Source: Herbaspirillum sp.
Lineage (GTDB): Bacteria > Pseudomonadota > Gammaproteobacteria > Burkholderiales > Burkholderiaceae_D
NCBI GenBank assembly: GCA_028292625.1
Contig: JAQGLY010000086.1
Location: 22,511-86,510, forward strand
Length of the DNA stretch: 64,000 nucleotides
Direction of reading: 5' to 3'
Below are positions 36,337 to 44,689 of this stretch, piece after piece. The translations under genes and the position numbers were made by a program. Below the pieces are notes generated by a model. It saw only the letters and a program-made list of their open reading frames with translations, was not told the origin of the DNA and did not search any database. The first letter of the stretch is position 1. Each line of letters begins with the position of its first letter.

Positions 36337-37521
36337 ATGCTGCATCTGCCCGGATTAAGCTTCAACCACGGCCCAGATATCGATGCGCTGCGCCAGAGCG
36401 TGGCCGACTTTGCCGCCGCCGAAATCGCGCCGCGCGCCGCCGAGATCGACCGCAGCGATCAATTTCCGATGGATCTATGGAAAAAAATGGGCGACGTCGG
36501 ATTGCTGGGCATCACCGTCGGCGAAGAATACGGCGGCGCCGACATGGGATACCTGGCGCATATCGTGGCCATGGAAGAAATCTCGCGCGCCTCAGCCGCG
36601 GTGGGACTGTCCTACGGCGCGCATTCGAACCTGTGCGTCAATCAGATCAAACGCAACGGCACCCCGGAACAAAGACAACAATACCTGCCGCGGCTGATTT
36701 CCGGCGACGCCATCGGCGCCTTGGCGATGTCGGAACCGAACGCCGGCTCCGATGTGGTCGGCATGAAGCTGCGCGCCGAGCTGAAGGGTGATCGCTGGGT
36801 GCTCAACGGCAACAAGATGTGGATCACCAACGGCCCCGACGCCGACGTGCTGGTGGTCTATGCGAAAACCGACCCGGCCGCAGGCGCGCGCGGCATGACC
36901 GCGTTTCTGGTTGAAAAAACCTTTCCCGGCTTCAGCGTCGCGCAAAAGCTGGACAAGCTCGGCATGCGCGGTTCGCACACCGGCGAGCTGGTGTTTCGCG
37001 ATTGCGAAGTGCCGGCGAACAATGTGCTGGGCGCGGTCGGCAACGGCGTGCAGGTGCTGATGTCCGGCCTGGATTACGAACGCGCGGTATTGTCGGGCGG
37101 CCCGCTCGGCATCATGCAGGCCTGCATGGACGTGGCCGTGCCATATCTGCACGACCGCAGGCAGTTCGGCCAGGCCATCGGCGAATTCCAGCTGATGCAG
37201 GGCAAGATTGCCGATATGTATTCGACGATGATGGCGTGCAAGGCCTATGTGTACGCGGTCGGCCAGGCCTGCGACCGCGCCGCGGCGCCGGAACAGGTGC
37301 GCGCATTGCGCAAGGATGCCGCCGGCGCGATCCTGTATGCCGCCGAAAAAGCCACCTGGATGGCCGGCGAAACGATACAGACGCTGGGCGGCAACGGCTA
37401 CATCAACGATTACCCGGCCGGCCGCCTGTGGCGCGACGCCAAATTGTATGAGATCGGCGCCGGCACCAGCGAGATCCGCCGCATGCTGATCGGACGCGAA
37501 TTGTTTGCCGAAACCCTGTGA
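36337..37521 (+). CDS. liuA: Isovaleryl-CoA dehydrogenase
   Basis: 394 aa from the ATG at 36337 behind CGGAG; the frame reads back into the regulator gene. It is an acyl-CoA dehydrogenase: GALAMSEPNAGSDVV and LNGNKMWITNGPDADVLVVYAK (FAD/substrate region), RQFGQAIGEFQLMQGKIADM, and QTLGGNGYINDYPAGRLWRDAKL. The catalytic glutamate is Glu248 in GLDYERAVLSGGP, the position used by isovaleryl-CoA dehydrogenase rather than the C-terminal position of medium- and short-chain enzymes. It converts isovaleryl-CoA to 3-methylcrotonyl-CoA, the step before the carboxylase encoded downstream. Confidence 0.95.
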   Translation: MLHLPGLSFNHGPDIDALRQSVADFAAAEIAPRAAEIDRSDQFPMDLWKKMGDVGLLGITVGEEYGGADMGYLAHIVAMEEISRASAAVGLSYGAHSNLCVNQIKRNGTPEQRQQYLPRLISGDAIGALAMSEPNAGSDVVGMKLRAELKGDRWVLNGNKMWITNGPDADVLVVYAKTDPAAGARGMTAFLVEKTFPGFSVAQKLDKLGMRGSHTGELVFRDCEVPANNVLGAVGNGVQVLMSGLDYERAVLSGGPLGIMQACMDVAVPYLHDRRQFGQAIGEFQLMQGKIADMYSTMMACKAYVYAVGQACDRAAAPEQVRALRKDAAGAILYAAEKATWMAGETIQTLGGNGYINDYPAGRLWRDAKLYEIGAGTSEIRRMLIGRELFAETL

Positions 37522-37556
37522 TCGCCTGAGACGACGCCGCTCCGGCCAGGACACTT

Positions 37557-39368
37557 ATGCCACGGACCCCTTTTCCCAAGCAGCTGTCTTCGCAAATCGC
37601 GTTCGACACCGCGCGCACGATTCTGGACGGCTTCGACAAGCATTACCGCTTGTTCCGCGCCGCCAGCCAGGCCGCGCGGCAGCACTTCGAACAGGCGGAC
37701 TGGCGTGTGGGGCAGGCCGCCGCGCGCGAACGCATTGGGTTTTACGATACCCGCGTGGCCGAATGCGTGCAAATACTGCGGGACGAATACGCGCCGGGAG
37801 ATCTGAGCGGTGAAGTCTGGCGCGAAGTCAAACTGCACTACATCGGCCTGCTGATCGATCACAAGCAACCGGAACTGGCGGAGATCTTTTTCAATTCGGT
37901 CTGCTGCAAGATCCTGCAGCGCGCCTATTTCCACAACGATTTCATTTTCGTGCGGCCGGCCGTGTCCACCGACTATCTGGACACCGACGAACCGGCCCCG
38001 ACCTATCGCGTCTACTATCCCGGCGCCGACGGCCTGCGTTATACGCTGCGGCGCGTCGTCACCAATTTTCAACTGCGCTGCCCGTTCGCGGATCTGGAGC
38101 GCGACGTCGCGCTGGTTGAGCAAAGACTGCAGCGACTGCTGGGCGGCGACAGATATCCGAATTTTCAGATCCAGATACTGGCCAGCCTGTTTTATCGCAA
38201 CAAGGGAGCGTACATCGTCGGCAAGATCGTCAACGGCGTCCACGAAATCCCGCTGGCGCTGCCGATTCTGCACGATGGCGGCAAGGGTCTGTACATCGAC
38301 GCGGTCCTGGCCGATAGCGATCTGCTGGCGATGCTGTTTTCGTTTACCCGCGCCTATTTCATGGTCGACATGGAAGTACCGTCGGCTTACGTGCAATTCC
38401 TGCGCTCGCTGCTGCCGGCCAAGCCGCGCAGCGAAATCTATACCATTCTCGGCCTGCAGAAGATGGGTAAGGCGCTGTTCTATCGCGACTTCCTGCGCCA
38501 CCTGCGGCATTCATCGGACCGCATCGACAGCGCGCCCGGCATCCGCGGACTGGTGATGGTGGTGTTTGCGCTACCGTCGTTCCCGTATGTATTCAAGGTG
38601 ATCAAGGACAGTTTTCCGCCGCCCAAGGACACCACTCCGGCGCTGGTCGAGCAGAAATACCTGCTGGTCAAATATCACGATCGCGTCGGCCGCCTGGCCG
38701 ATACGCTGGAATATTCCAGCGTCGCTTTTCCGCGCGCGCGCTTTTCGGCCGCGTTGCTGGCCGAACTCAAGCGCGTGGCGGCGTCGGCGGTCGAAGAGGA
38801 CGGCGATGAAATCGTGATTCGCCATTTGTACATCGAGCGTCGCATGACGCCGCTGAACATTTTCCTGGCCGACGCCGAACGCCGCGGCGACCATGCGGCG
38901 CTGACCCACGGCATCGTCGAATACGGCAATGCGATCAAGGACCTGATCGGCGCCAACATATTTCCCGGCGACATGCTGTATAAAAATTTCGGCGTCACGC
39001 GCCATGGCCGCGTGGTGTTTTACGATTACGACGAAATCGAATACATCAGCGACTGCCGCTTCCGCGCCATCCCCGCGCCGCACAACGAAGAGGACGAAAT
39101 GGCGGCCGAGCCCTGGTATCCGATCGCCAGAAACGACGTGTTTCCGGAACAGTTCGACGCCTTTCTGCTGGGCAACCCGCGGATCCGCGAAATATTCATG
39201 CAGCACCATGCCGAGCTGCTGGACTATCGTTACTGGCAACGGCATCGACAACGCATTCTGGACGGGCATCTGAACGATGTCTTTCCCTATCCGCAGCATT
39301 TGCGGCTGAAACACGATCCGGCCGTGGCCCTTGCCCCGGCCTATCCACTCACCGGAGTTCCTCAATGA
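37557..39368 (+). CDS. aceK: Isocitrate dehydrogenase kinase/phosphatase
   Basis: 603 aa, near the usual AceK length of about 580-600. Recognisable blocks: FDKHYRLFRAASQAAR, FFNSVCCKILQRAYFHNDFIFVRP near the regulatory domain, PYVFKVIKDSFPPPKDTT (ATP-binding loop region), VRHLYIERRMTPLN-like IRHLYIERRMTPLNIFL, and GDMLYKNFGVTRHGRVVFYDYDEIEY (catalytic and metal-binding segment). AceK switches isocitrate dehydrogenase off and on by phosphorylation, sending isocitrate into the glyoxylate shunt when growing on acetyl-CoA. Its place inside the leucine cluster fits, since leucine yields only acetyl-CoA units. It overlaps the following thiolase gene by 4 bp. Confidence 0.96.
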   Translation: MPRTPFPKQLSSQIAFDTARTILDGFDKHYRLFRAASQAARQHFEQADWRVGQAAARERIGFYDTRVAECVQILRDEYAPGDLSGEVWREVKLHYIGLLIDHKQPELAEIFFNSVCCKILQRAYFHNDFIFVRPAVSTDYLDTDEPAPTYRVYYPGADGLRYTLRRVVTNFQLRCPFADLERDVALVEQRLQRLLGGDRYPNFQIQILASLFYRNKGAYIVGKIVNGVHEIPLALPILHDGGKGLYIDAVLADSDLLAMLFSFTRAYFMVDMEVPSAYVQFLRSLLPAKPRSEIYTILGLQKMGKALFYRDFLRHLRHSSDRIDSAPGIRGLVMVVFALPSFPYVFKVIKDSFPPPKDTTPALVEQKYLLVKYHDRVGRLADTLEYSSVAFPRARFSAALLAELKRVAASAVEEDGDEIVIRHLYIERRMTPLNIFLADAERRGDHAALTHGIVEYGNAIKDLIGANIFPGDMLYKNFGVTRHGRVVFYDYDEIEYISDCRFRAIPAPHNEEDEMAAEPWYPIARNDVFPEQFDAFLLGNPRIREIFMQHHAELLDYRYWQRHRQRILDGHLNDVFPYPQHLRLKHDPAVALAPAYPLTGVPQ

Positions 39369-40588
39369 ACACTTCCAGCCAAGCCAACGATTTCACGGAC
39401 CCCATCGTCATCGTCGGCGCCGCGCGCACGCCGATGGGCATGTTTCAGGGCGATTTCGCATCGCTGAGCGCCAACGACCTCGGCGCCGTCGCCATCCGTG
39501 CCGCCATCGAACGCGCCGGCATCGCCGCCGACCAGGTGCAGGACGTCTGGTTCGGCAATTGCCTGATGGCCGGCCAGGGCCAGGCGCCGGCGCGGCAGGC
39601 CGCGATCAAGGCCGGGGTGCCGACCTCGGCGGGCGCGGTCACGCTGTCCAAAATGTGCGGATCGGCGATGCAGGCCGCGATGTTCGCCAGCGACGCTCTG
39701 TGCGCCGGCAGCAGCGACGTAGTGGTCGCCGGCGGCATGGAGTCGATGACCAATGCGCCGTATTTGGTGCCGAAGGCGCGCGGCGGCTATCGGATCGGCC
39801 ACGGCATGATGTACGACCATATGATGCTGGACGGGCTGGAAGACGCCTATGCCAAGAGCGATAACGGCGGCGGCCGCGCGATGGGCTCCTTCGCCGAGGA
39901 CTGCGCCGCCAAATACCGCTTCACGCGTGAAGACCAGGACGCCTTCGCCATCGCGTCGGTGCAGCGTGCACAGGCCGCCGCTGCCGCCGGCGCATTCGCA
40001 TGGGAAATCGCGCCGGTGACGGTCAAGGGCCGCAACGGCGACATCGTCGTCGATAAGGACGAGGGACCGGAAAAAGCCCGTCCGGAAAAAATCCCGTCGC
40101 TGAAACCCGCGTTCAAAAAAGACGGCACCATCACCGCCGCATCGTCGTCGTCGATCAACGACGGCGCCGCCGCACTGGTGCTCATGCGCGCTTCGACCGC
40201 GCGCGCGCTGGGCAGCACGCCGATCGCCCGCATCGTGGCCCACGCCCGCCATGCGCAGGCGCCGGAATGGTTCACCACAGCGCCGGTGGGCGCCATTAGC
40301 AAGCTGTACGCGAAGACCGGCTGGAAGACCGCGGACGTCGATCTGTTTGAAATCAACGAAGCCTTTGCCGCGGTGCCGATGGCGGCGATGGCCGAGCTGG
40401 GCATCGCGCACGACCGGCTCAATGTGCATGGCGGGGCGTGCATACTGGGGCACCCGATTGGCGCGTCCGGCGCGCGCATCGTGATTACGCTGATCGGCGC
40501 GCTGAAACGGGGCGGCGGCAAACGCGGCGTCGCGGCGCTGTGCATCGGCGGCGGCGAAGCGACCGCATTGGCGCTCGAATTAATGTAA
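39365..40588 (+). CDS. Acetyl-CoA C-acyltransferase (thiolase)
   Basis: 407 aa, starting in an ATGA overlap with aceK. Thiolase signatures: active-site Cys98 in SKMCGSAMQAA, GGMESMTNAPYL, NEAFAAVPMA, the His of VHGGACILGHPIGASGARI, and the second Cys in ALCIGGGEATALALE. The enzyme would split acetoacetyl-CoA (or another 3-ketoacyl-CoA) to acetyl-CoA, completing leucine breakdown after HMG-CoA lyase and CoA transfer. Substrate length cannot be deduced; the context favours acetoacetyl-CoA. Confidence 0.92.
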   Translation: MNTSSQANDFTDPIVIVGAARTPMGMFQGDFASLSANDLGAVAIRAAIERAGIAADQVQDVWFGNCLMAGQGQAPARQAAIKAGVPTSAGAVTLSKMCGSAMQAAMFASDALCAGSSDVVVAGGMESMTNAPYLVPKARGGYRIGHGMMYDHMMLDGLEDAYAKSDNGGGRAMGSFAEDCAAKYRFTREDQDAFAIASVQRAQAAAAAGAFAWEIAPVTVKGRNGDIVVDKDEGPEKARPEKIPSLKPAFKKDGTITAASSSSINDGAAALVLMRASTARALGSTPIARIVAHARHAQAPEWFTTAPVGAISKLYAKTGWKTADVDLFEINEAFAAVPMAAMAELGIAHDRLNVHGGACILGHPIGASGARIVITLIGALKRGGGKRGVAALCIGGGEATALALELM

Positions 40589-40603
40589 ATGGAGAAAAAC
40601 TTA

Positions 40604-41209
40604 ATGTCGAAAGCCCTGGATTTCTATTTCGATTTCAGCTCGCCCTACAGTTATCTCGCATCGACCGCAATCGATGCGCTGGCCGCCGCACACGGCTACG
40701 GCGTCAACTGGCATCCGATATTGCTGGGCGTCATTTTCAAGACCGTAGGCAATCAGCAAATGACCGAAGTGCCGCTCAAGGGCCGCTATGCCTGGCACGA
40801 CCTGGCGCGCAGCGCCCGTTTCCATGGCATCGCGTTCAAGCATCCCACGCACTTCCCGCTCGGCACACAGATCGCGGCGCGCGCCATGCTGTGGATACGG
40901 CAGCGGCAGGGCGACGCGGCCGCGGTCCGCTTTGCGCAGGCAATCTTCGCCGCCATGTTTGTCGACGACATCGATATCAGCCAAAAGGCCGAAGTATTGC
41001 GTATCGCCGCCGCGCTGGAGGCGGATGCGGCAGCGTTGGAGACCGCGCTGGAAGCGCCGGAAATCAAGGAACAGTTGAAAACCGAAGTGGCGCAGGCCCT
41101 GCAACGGGGCGTATTCGGCGCGCCGTTCATCATCGTCGGCGACGAAGCGTTCTGGGGTTTCGACCGCTTCGACCAGCTCGCGGCTTATCTGAAAAACGGC
41201 AACATTTAA
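40604..41209 (+). CDS. 2-hydroxychromene-2-carboxylate isomerase family protein (DsbA/kappa-GST fold)
   Basis: 201 aa from the ATG at 40604, which has GGAG 8 bp upstream; an ATG at 40589 directly after the thiolase stop is in frame but has no site. The N-terminus FYFDFSSPYSYLASTAID has the Ser-Pro-Tyr of the glutathione site in place of CxxC, and GVFGAPFIIVGDEAFWGFDR is the typical C-terminal block. Founding members isomerise hydroxychromene carboxylate in naphthalene degradation using glutathione. Homologues occur widely in fatty-acid and liu clusters with unknown substrate, and no aromatic pathway is visible here, so that specific reaction is doubtful. Confidence 0.82.
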   Translation: MSKALDFYFDFSSPYSYLASTAIDALAAAHGYGVNWHPILLGVIFKTVGNQQMTEVPLKGRYAWHDLARSARFHGIAFKHPTHFPLGTQIAARAMLWIRQRQGDAAAVRFAQAIFAAMFVDDIDISQKAEVLRIAAALEADAAALETALEAPEIKEQLKTEVAQALQRGVFGAPFIIVGDEAFWGFDRFDQLAAYLKNGNI

Positions 41210-41222
41210 CCGGGCGCGGCCT

Positions 41223-41639
41223 ATGACCAGCAAAATCAAAGATATCCCCTGCCCCTGCGGCAACGGCCTGTACAGCAAATGCTGCGGGCGCTTTATCGAC
41301 GGCGGCCGGCCCGCGGCCAGCGCCGCGGAGCTGATGCGCTCGCGCTATACCGCCTTTACCCAGCACAACGACGCCTATCTGCGCAGCACCTGGCTGCCCG
41401 ACACGCTGCCCGAAGGCGCGATCACGTCCGAAGACGACGTCAAATGGACCGACCTGAGAATCGTCGCTCATCATCATGCCGACGATGCCGACGACGCGAC
41501 GGTCGAATTCGTCGCCCGCTTCAAGATTGGCGGACGCGCGCACAAACTGCACGAAATCAGCAATTTCGTCCGTCAGCCCGACGATATGGGGACGCCGCGC
41601 TGGTATTACGTGGACGGCACCTTCCCCGGCTACGATTAA
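41223..41639 (+). CDS. YchJ-family (UPF0225) SEC-C-like zinc-binding protein
   Basis: 138 aa. The N-terminal cysteine cluster CPCGNGLYSKCCGRFIDG is the SEC-C type zinc site seen in SecA tails and YchJ, followed by ADELMRSRYTAF-like AAELMRSRYTAFTQHNDAYL and VEFVARFKIGG, and the C-terminal NTF2-like fold ends WYYVDGTFPG. Function of the family is not known. It lies 13 bp after the isomerase gene and 10 bp before the carboxylase subunit gene, so it is co-transcribed with the leucine genes. Confidence 0.85.
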   Translation: MTSKIKDIPCPCGNGLYSKCCGRFIDGGRPAASAAELMRSRYTAFTQHNDAYLRSTWLPDTLPEGAITSEDDVKWTDLRIVAHHHADDADDATVEFVARFKIGGRAHKLHEISNFVRQPDDMGTPRWYYVDGTFPGYD

Positions 41640-41649
41640 AGGACTGCCG

Positions 41650-43272
41650 ATGCCTGTGATCGAAAGCAAATTAAAACCGGACAGCCCGGACGCGCGGGCC
41701 AATGCGGCGGCGATGCAAGCGCTGGTCGACGACCTGCGCGCCAAAATCGACGCCATCATGCAAGGCGGCGGCGAAGCCGCGCGCAGCAAACACACCGCGC
41801 GCGGCAAGCTGCTGCCGCGCGACCGGGTCGACATGTTGCTGGACCCCGGCACCCCGTTCCTGGAACTGTCGCAGCTGGCCGCATTCGAGATGTATCCGGA
41901 TAAAGACGGCAGCGACGCGGCGCCGGCCGCCGGCATCATCACCGGCATCGGCCGCGTCGCAGGCCGCGAATGCATGATCGTCTGCAACGACGCGACGGTG
42001 AAGGGCGGCACCTACTATCCGATGACCGTCAAAAAACATCTGCGTGCGCAGGAAATCGCCGATCACAATCACTTGCCCTGCATTTACCTGGTCGACAGCG
42101 GCGGCGCCAATCTGCCGAATCAGGACGAAGTGTTTGCCGACCGCGAGCATTTCGGCCGCATCTTCTTCAACCAGGCCAATCTGTCGGCCAAGGGCATTCC
42201 GCAAATCGCGGTGGTGATGGGGTCCTGCACCGCCGGCGGCGCGTATGTGCCGGCGATGAGCGACGAATCGATCATCGTCGATGGGCAGGGCACGATTTTT
42301 CTGGCCGGCCCGCCGCTGGTCAAGGCGGCCACCGGCGAAGTGGTCAGCGCCGAGGAATTGGGCGGCGGCGACGTGCATACGCGGCTGTCCGGCGTGGCCG
42401 ACCATCTGGCGCAAAACGATCCGCATGCGCTGGCGCTGGCGCGCCGCATCGTCGGCAACCTGAACCGGCGCAAGCCGCAGCAGGGCGTGCTGCGCGAATC
42501 CGCCGAGCCGCTGTACCCGGTCGATGAAATGCTGGCCATCATCCCCACCGATGCGCGCAAACCGTTCGACGTGCATGAGGTGATCGCGCGCATCGTCGAC
42601 GGCAGCGAGTTCGACGAGTTCAAGGCCCGCTACGGCGCCACGCTGGTGTGCGGCTTCGCGCATCTGTACGGCATGCCGGTGGGCATCGTCGCCAACAACG
42701 GCATTCTGTTTTCCGAATCGGCGATCAAGGGCGCGCATTTCATCGAGCTCTGCTGCCAGCGCAAGATTGCGCTGATATTTCTGCAAAACATCACCGGCTT
42801 CATGGTCGGCAAAAAAGTCGAAAACGAAGGCATCGCGCGCCACGGCGCCAAAATGGTGACCGCGGTATCGACCGCGGCGGTGCCCAAGCTGACGGTGATC
42901 ATCGGCGGCAGTTTCGGCGCCGGCAATTACGGCATGTGCGGCCGCGCGTTTGGGCCTCGCTTCCTGTGGATGTGGCCGAATGCGCTGATTTCGGTGATGG
43001 GCGGCGAGCAGGCTGCGGGCGTTCTGGCGACGGTGCGGCGCGACGGCATCGAGGCGCGCGGGGATGAGTGGAGCGACGAAGAAGAAACCGCGTTCAAGGC
43101 GCCGATACGCGCGCAGTACGAACGGCAGGGTCATCCGTATTATGCGTCGGCGCGGTTGTGGGACGACGGGGTGATCGATCCGGCCGATACGCGGCGGGTC
43201 CTGGGACTGGGATTGAGCGCGGCGCTGAATGCGCCGATTGAAGAGACGCGCTTCGGTGTGTTTCGCATGTAA
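41650..43272 (+). CDS. liuB: 3-methylcrotonyl-CoA carboxylase, beta (carboxyltransferase) subunit
   Basis: 540 aa from the ATG at 41650; the frame extends into the previous gene. It is a carboxyltransferase of the AccD/PccB fold: HTARGKLLPRDRVDMLLDPG, CNDATVKGGTYYPMTVKKH, YLVDSGGANLPNQDEVF, GSCTAGGAYVPAMSDE, ITGFMVGKKVENEGIARHGA, and GGSFGAGNYGMCGRAFGPRF. The GGTYYPMTVKKH and GKKVENEGIARHGAKM blocks are typical of methylcrotonyl-CoA carboxylase rather than propionyl-CoA carboxylase. It transfers CO2 from biotin to 3-methylcrotonyl-CoA. Its partner, the biotin-carrying alpha subunit, is 4.6 kb downstream, after the biotin synthesis genes. Confidence 0.95.
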   Translation: MPVIESKLKPDSPDARANAAAMQALVDDLRAKIDAIMQGGGEAARSKHTARGKLLPRDRVDMLLDPGTPFLELSQLAAFEMYPDKDGSDAAPAAGIITGIGRVAGRECMIVCNDATVKGGTYYPMTVKKHLRAQEIADHNHLPCIYLVDSGGANLPNQDEVFADREHFGRIFFNQANLSAKGIPQIAVVMGSCTAGGAYVPAMSDESIIVDGQGTIFLAGPPLVKAATGEVVSAEELGGGDVHTRLSGVADHLAQNDPHALALARRIVGNLNRRKPQQGVLRESAEPLYPVDEMLAIIPTDARKPFDVHEVIARIVDGSEFDEFKARYGATLVCGFAHLYGMPVGIVANNGILFSESAIKGAHFIELCCQRKIALIFLQNITGFMVGKKVENEGIARHGAKMVTAVSTAAVPKLTVIIGGSFGAGNYGMCGRAFGPRFLWMWPNALISVMGGEQAAGVLATVRRDGIEARGDEWSDEEETAFKAPIRAQYERQGHPYYASARLWDDGVIDPADTRRVLGLGLSAALNAPIEETRFGVFRM

Positions 43273-43449
43273 ACGGGTTTAACCGGAAAGCGCGACAAAG
43301 ACGACACGATAGCGGGAGTAAGAAGCATATGATCGACATGACGATGCGCCGCAGCCCGCGCGCCGGGCAAATGGTGTATGTTGTCGGCCATCGCATTACA
43401 GCTGCGGGCGCCTGAATCGGCCGTCCGCCGGTATTTGAAAGGACAAGCA

Positions 43450-43500
43450 ATGAGCTTCATCAATCGACACCAGCCTACGCGGCAAACCCGGCATGCATAA
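43450..43500 (+). CDS. Possible 16-aa leader peptide overlapping the bioF start
   Basis: ATG at 43450 with AAAGGA 6 bp upstream, encoding MSFINRHQPTRQTRHA and stopping at 43498-43500, just past the bioF ATG at 43493. The bioF ATG itself has no clear ribosome-binding site. Terminating ribosomes could reinitiate at bioF, so the peptide may serve translational coupling. The alternative is that it is a chance frame. Its sequence is not Trp/His-run-like and does not suggest classical attenuation. Confidence 0.35.
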   Translation: MSFINRHQPTRQTRHA

Positions 43501-44689
43501 TTTTGAGCAACAATTGGCGCAGCTCGAATCCATCGGGCAACTGCGCACCCGCCGCACCGTCGACGGCCCGCAGGGTCCGGTGCTGCACGTCGACGGCCGC
43601 GACTATCTCGCATTCTGCAGCAACGACTATCTCGGCCTGGCGAATCATCCGCGATTGATCGCCGCCGCCCATGGCGGGCTGGACCGCTTCGGGGTCGGCA
43701 GCGCAGCGTCGCCGCTGGTGTGCGGACATACCTCCGCCCATCAGGCGCTGGAAGACGAGCTGGCCGCATTTATGCAGATGCCGCGCGCCTTGTTTTTCGG
43801 CAACGGCTATATGGCCAATCTGGGCATCATTCCAGCGCTGATGGGCGAAGGCGACGCCGTCTTTTCGGATCAGCTGAACCACGCCTGCCTGATCGACGCC
43901 ACCCGTCTGGCGCGCGCCGAACGCACGGTTTATCCGCACGGCGATCTGCCGGCGCTGGAAACCATGCTCGCCGCCAGCGCCGGCGTGCGCAAGCTGGTCG
44001 TCACCGACGCCGTGTTCAGCATGGACGGCGATATCGCGCCGCTGCCGCAATTGCTGGCCCTCTGCGAAAAATACGATGCCTGGCTGTTGATCGACGATGC
44101 GCACGGCTTCGGCGTGCTCGGCGAACACGGCCGCGGCAGTCTGTCCCATTTCGGCCTGCGATCGCCGCGCGTCATTTACATGGGCACGCTGGGCAAGGCG
44201 GCCGGCGTTTATGGCGCGTTTGTCGCGGGCGCAGCCGATCTGATCGAATGGCTGATGCAGCGTGCGCGCACCTATATTTTCGCCACCGCCAGTCCGCCGG
44301 CAATGGCCGTGGCGCTGTCGGCGGCGGTGCGCCTGATCGCAGACGAATCCTGGCGGCGCGAACGCCTCCGCGCGCTGGCGCAGCAACTGCGCGACGGCGT
44401 GGCCGGATCGCCATGGCGGCTGATGCCGTCGCAGACCGCGATCCAGCCGCTGCTGGTCGGCGACAATCAGGCGGCGCTGAACTTGATGGCTGCGCTGCAG
44501 GAACGCGGCATCTGGGCGCCGGCGATTCGTCCGCCGACCGTGCCGGCCGGCACGGCGCGCCTGCGCATTTCGCTGTCGGCCGCGCATGACGCCGCCGATA
44601 TCGCAAGGCTGATCGACGCCTTGCTGGCGCTGACGCATCTGGCGCCGTCCGCCGAACCGACCGAAACAAGCGACGCGCATCATGCATAA
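43493..44689 (+). CDS. bioF: 8-amino-7-oxononanoate synthase
   Basis: 398 aa. A pyridoxal-phosphate enzyme of the alpha-oxoamine synthase family: FCSNDYLGLANHPRL, GVGSAASPLVCGHTSAHQALE, FFGNGYMANLG, DQLNHACLIDATRL, TDAVFSMDGDIAPL, DDAHGFGVLGEHGRGS, and the PLP lysine in MGTLGKAAGVYGAF. It condenses pimeloyl-thioester with alanine, the first step of ring assembly. It is the first gene of bioFADB and starts 220 bp after liuB. It overlaps bioA by 8 bp. Confidence 0.95.
   Translation: MHNFEQQLAQLESIGQLRTRRTVDGPQGPVLHVDGRDYLAFCSNDYLGLANHPRLIAAAHGGLDRFGVGSAASPLVCGHTSAHQALEDELAAFMQMPRALFFGNGYMANLGIIPALMGEGDAVFSDQLNHACLIDATRLARAERTVYPHGDLPALETMLAASAGVRKLVVTDAVFSMDGDIAPLPQLLALCEKYDAWLLIDDAHGFGVLGEHGRGSLSHFGLRSPRVIYMGTLGKAAGVYGAFVAGAADLIEWLMQRARTYIFATASPPAMAVALSAAVRLIADESWRRERLRALAQQLRDGVAGSPWRLMPSQTAIQPLLVGDNQAALNLMAALQERGIWAPAIRPPTVPAGTARLRISLSAAHDAADIARLIDALLALTHLAPSAEPTETSDAHHA

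Noticed and set aside
41671..43134. 487-aa minus-strand frame opposite liuB
   Set aside because: Antisense to a clear carboxyltransferase; composition and lack of signals mark it as a shadow.
43273..43492. BirA-type biotin operator ahead of bioF
   Set aside because: I could find no TTGTAAACC-like palindrome in the 220-bp gap.
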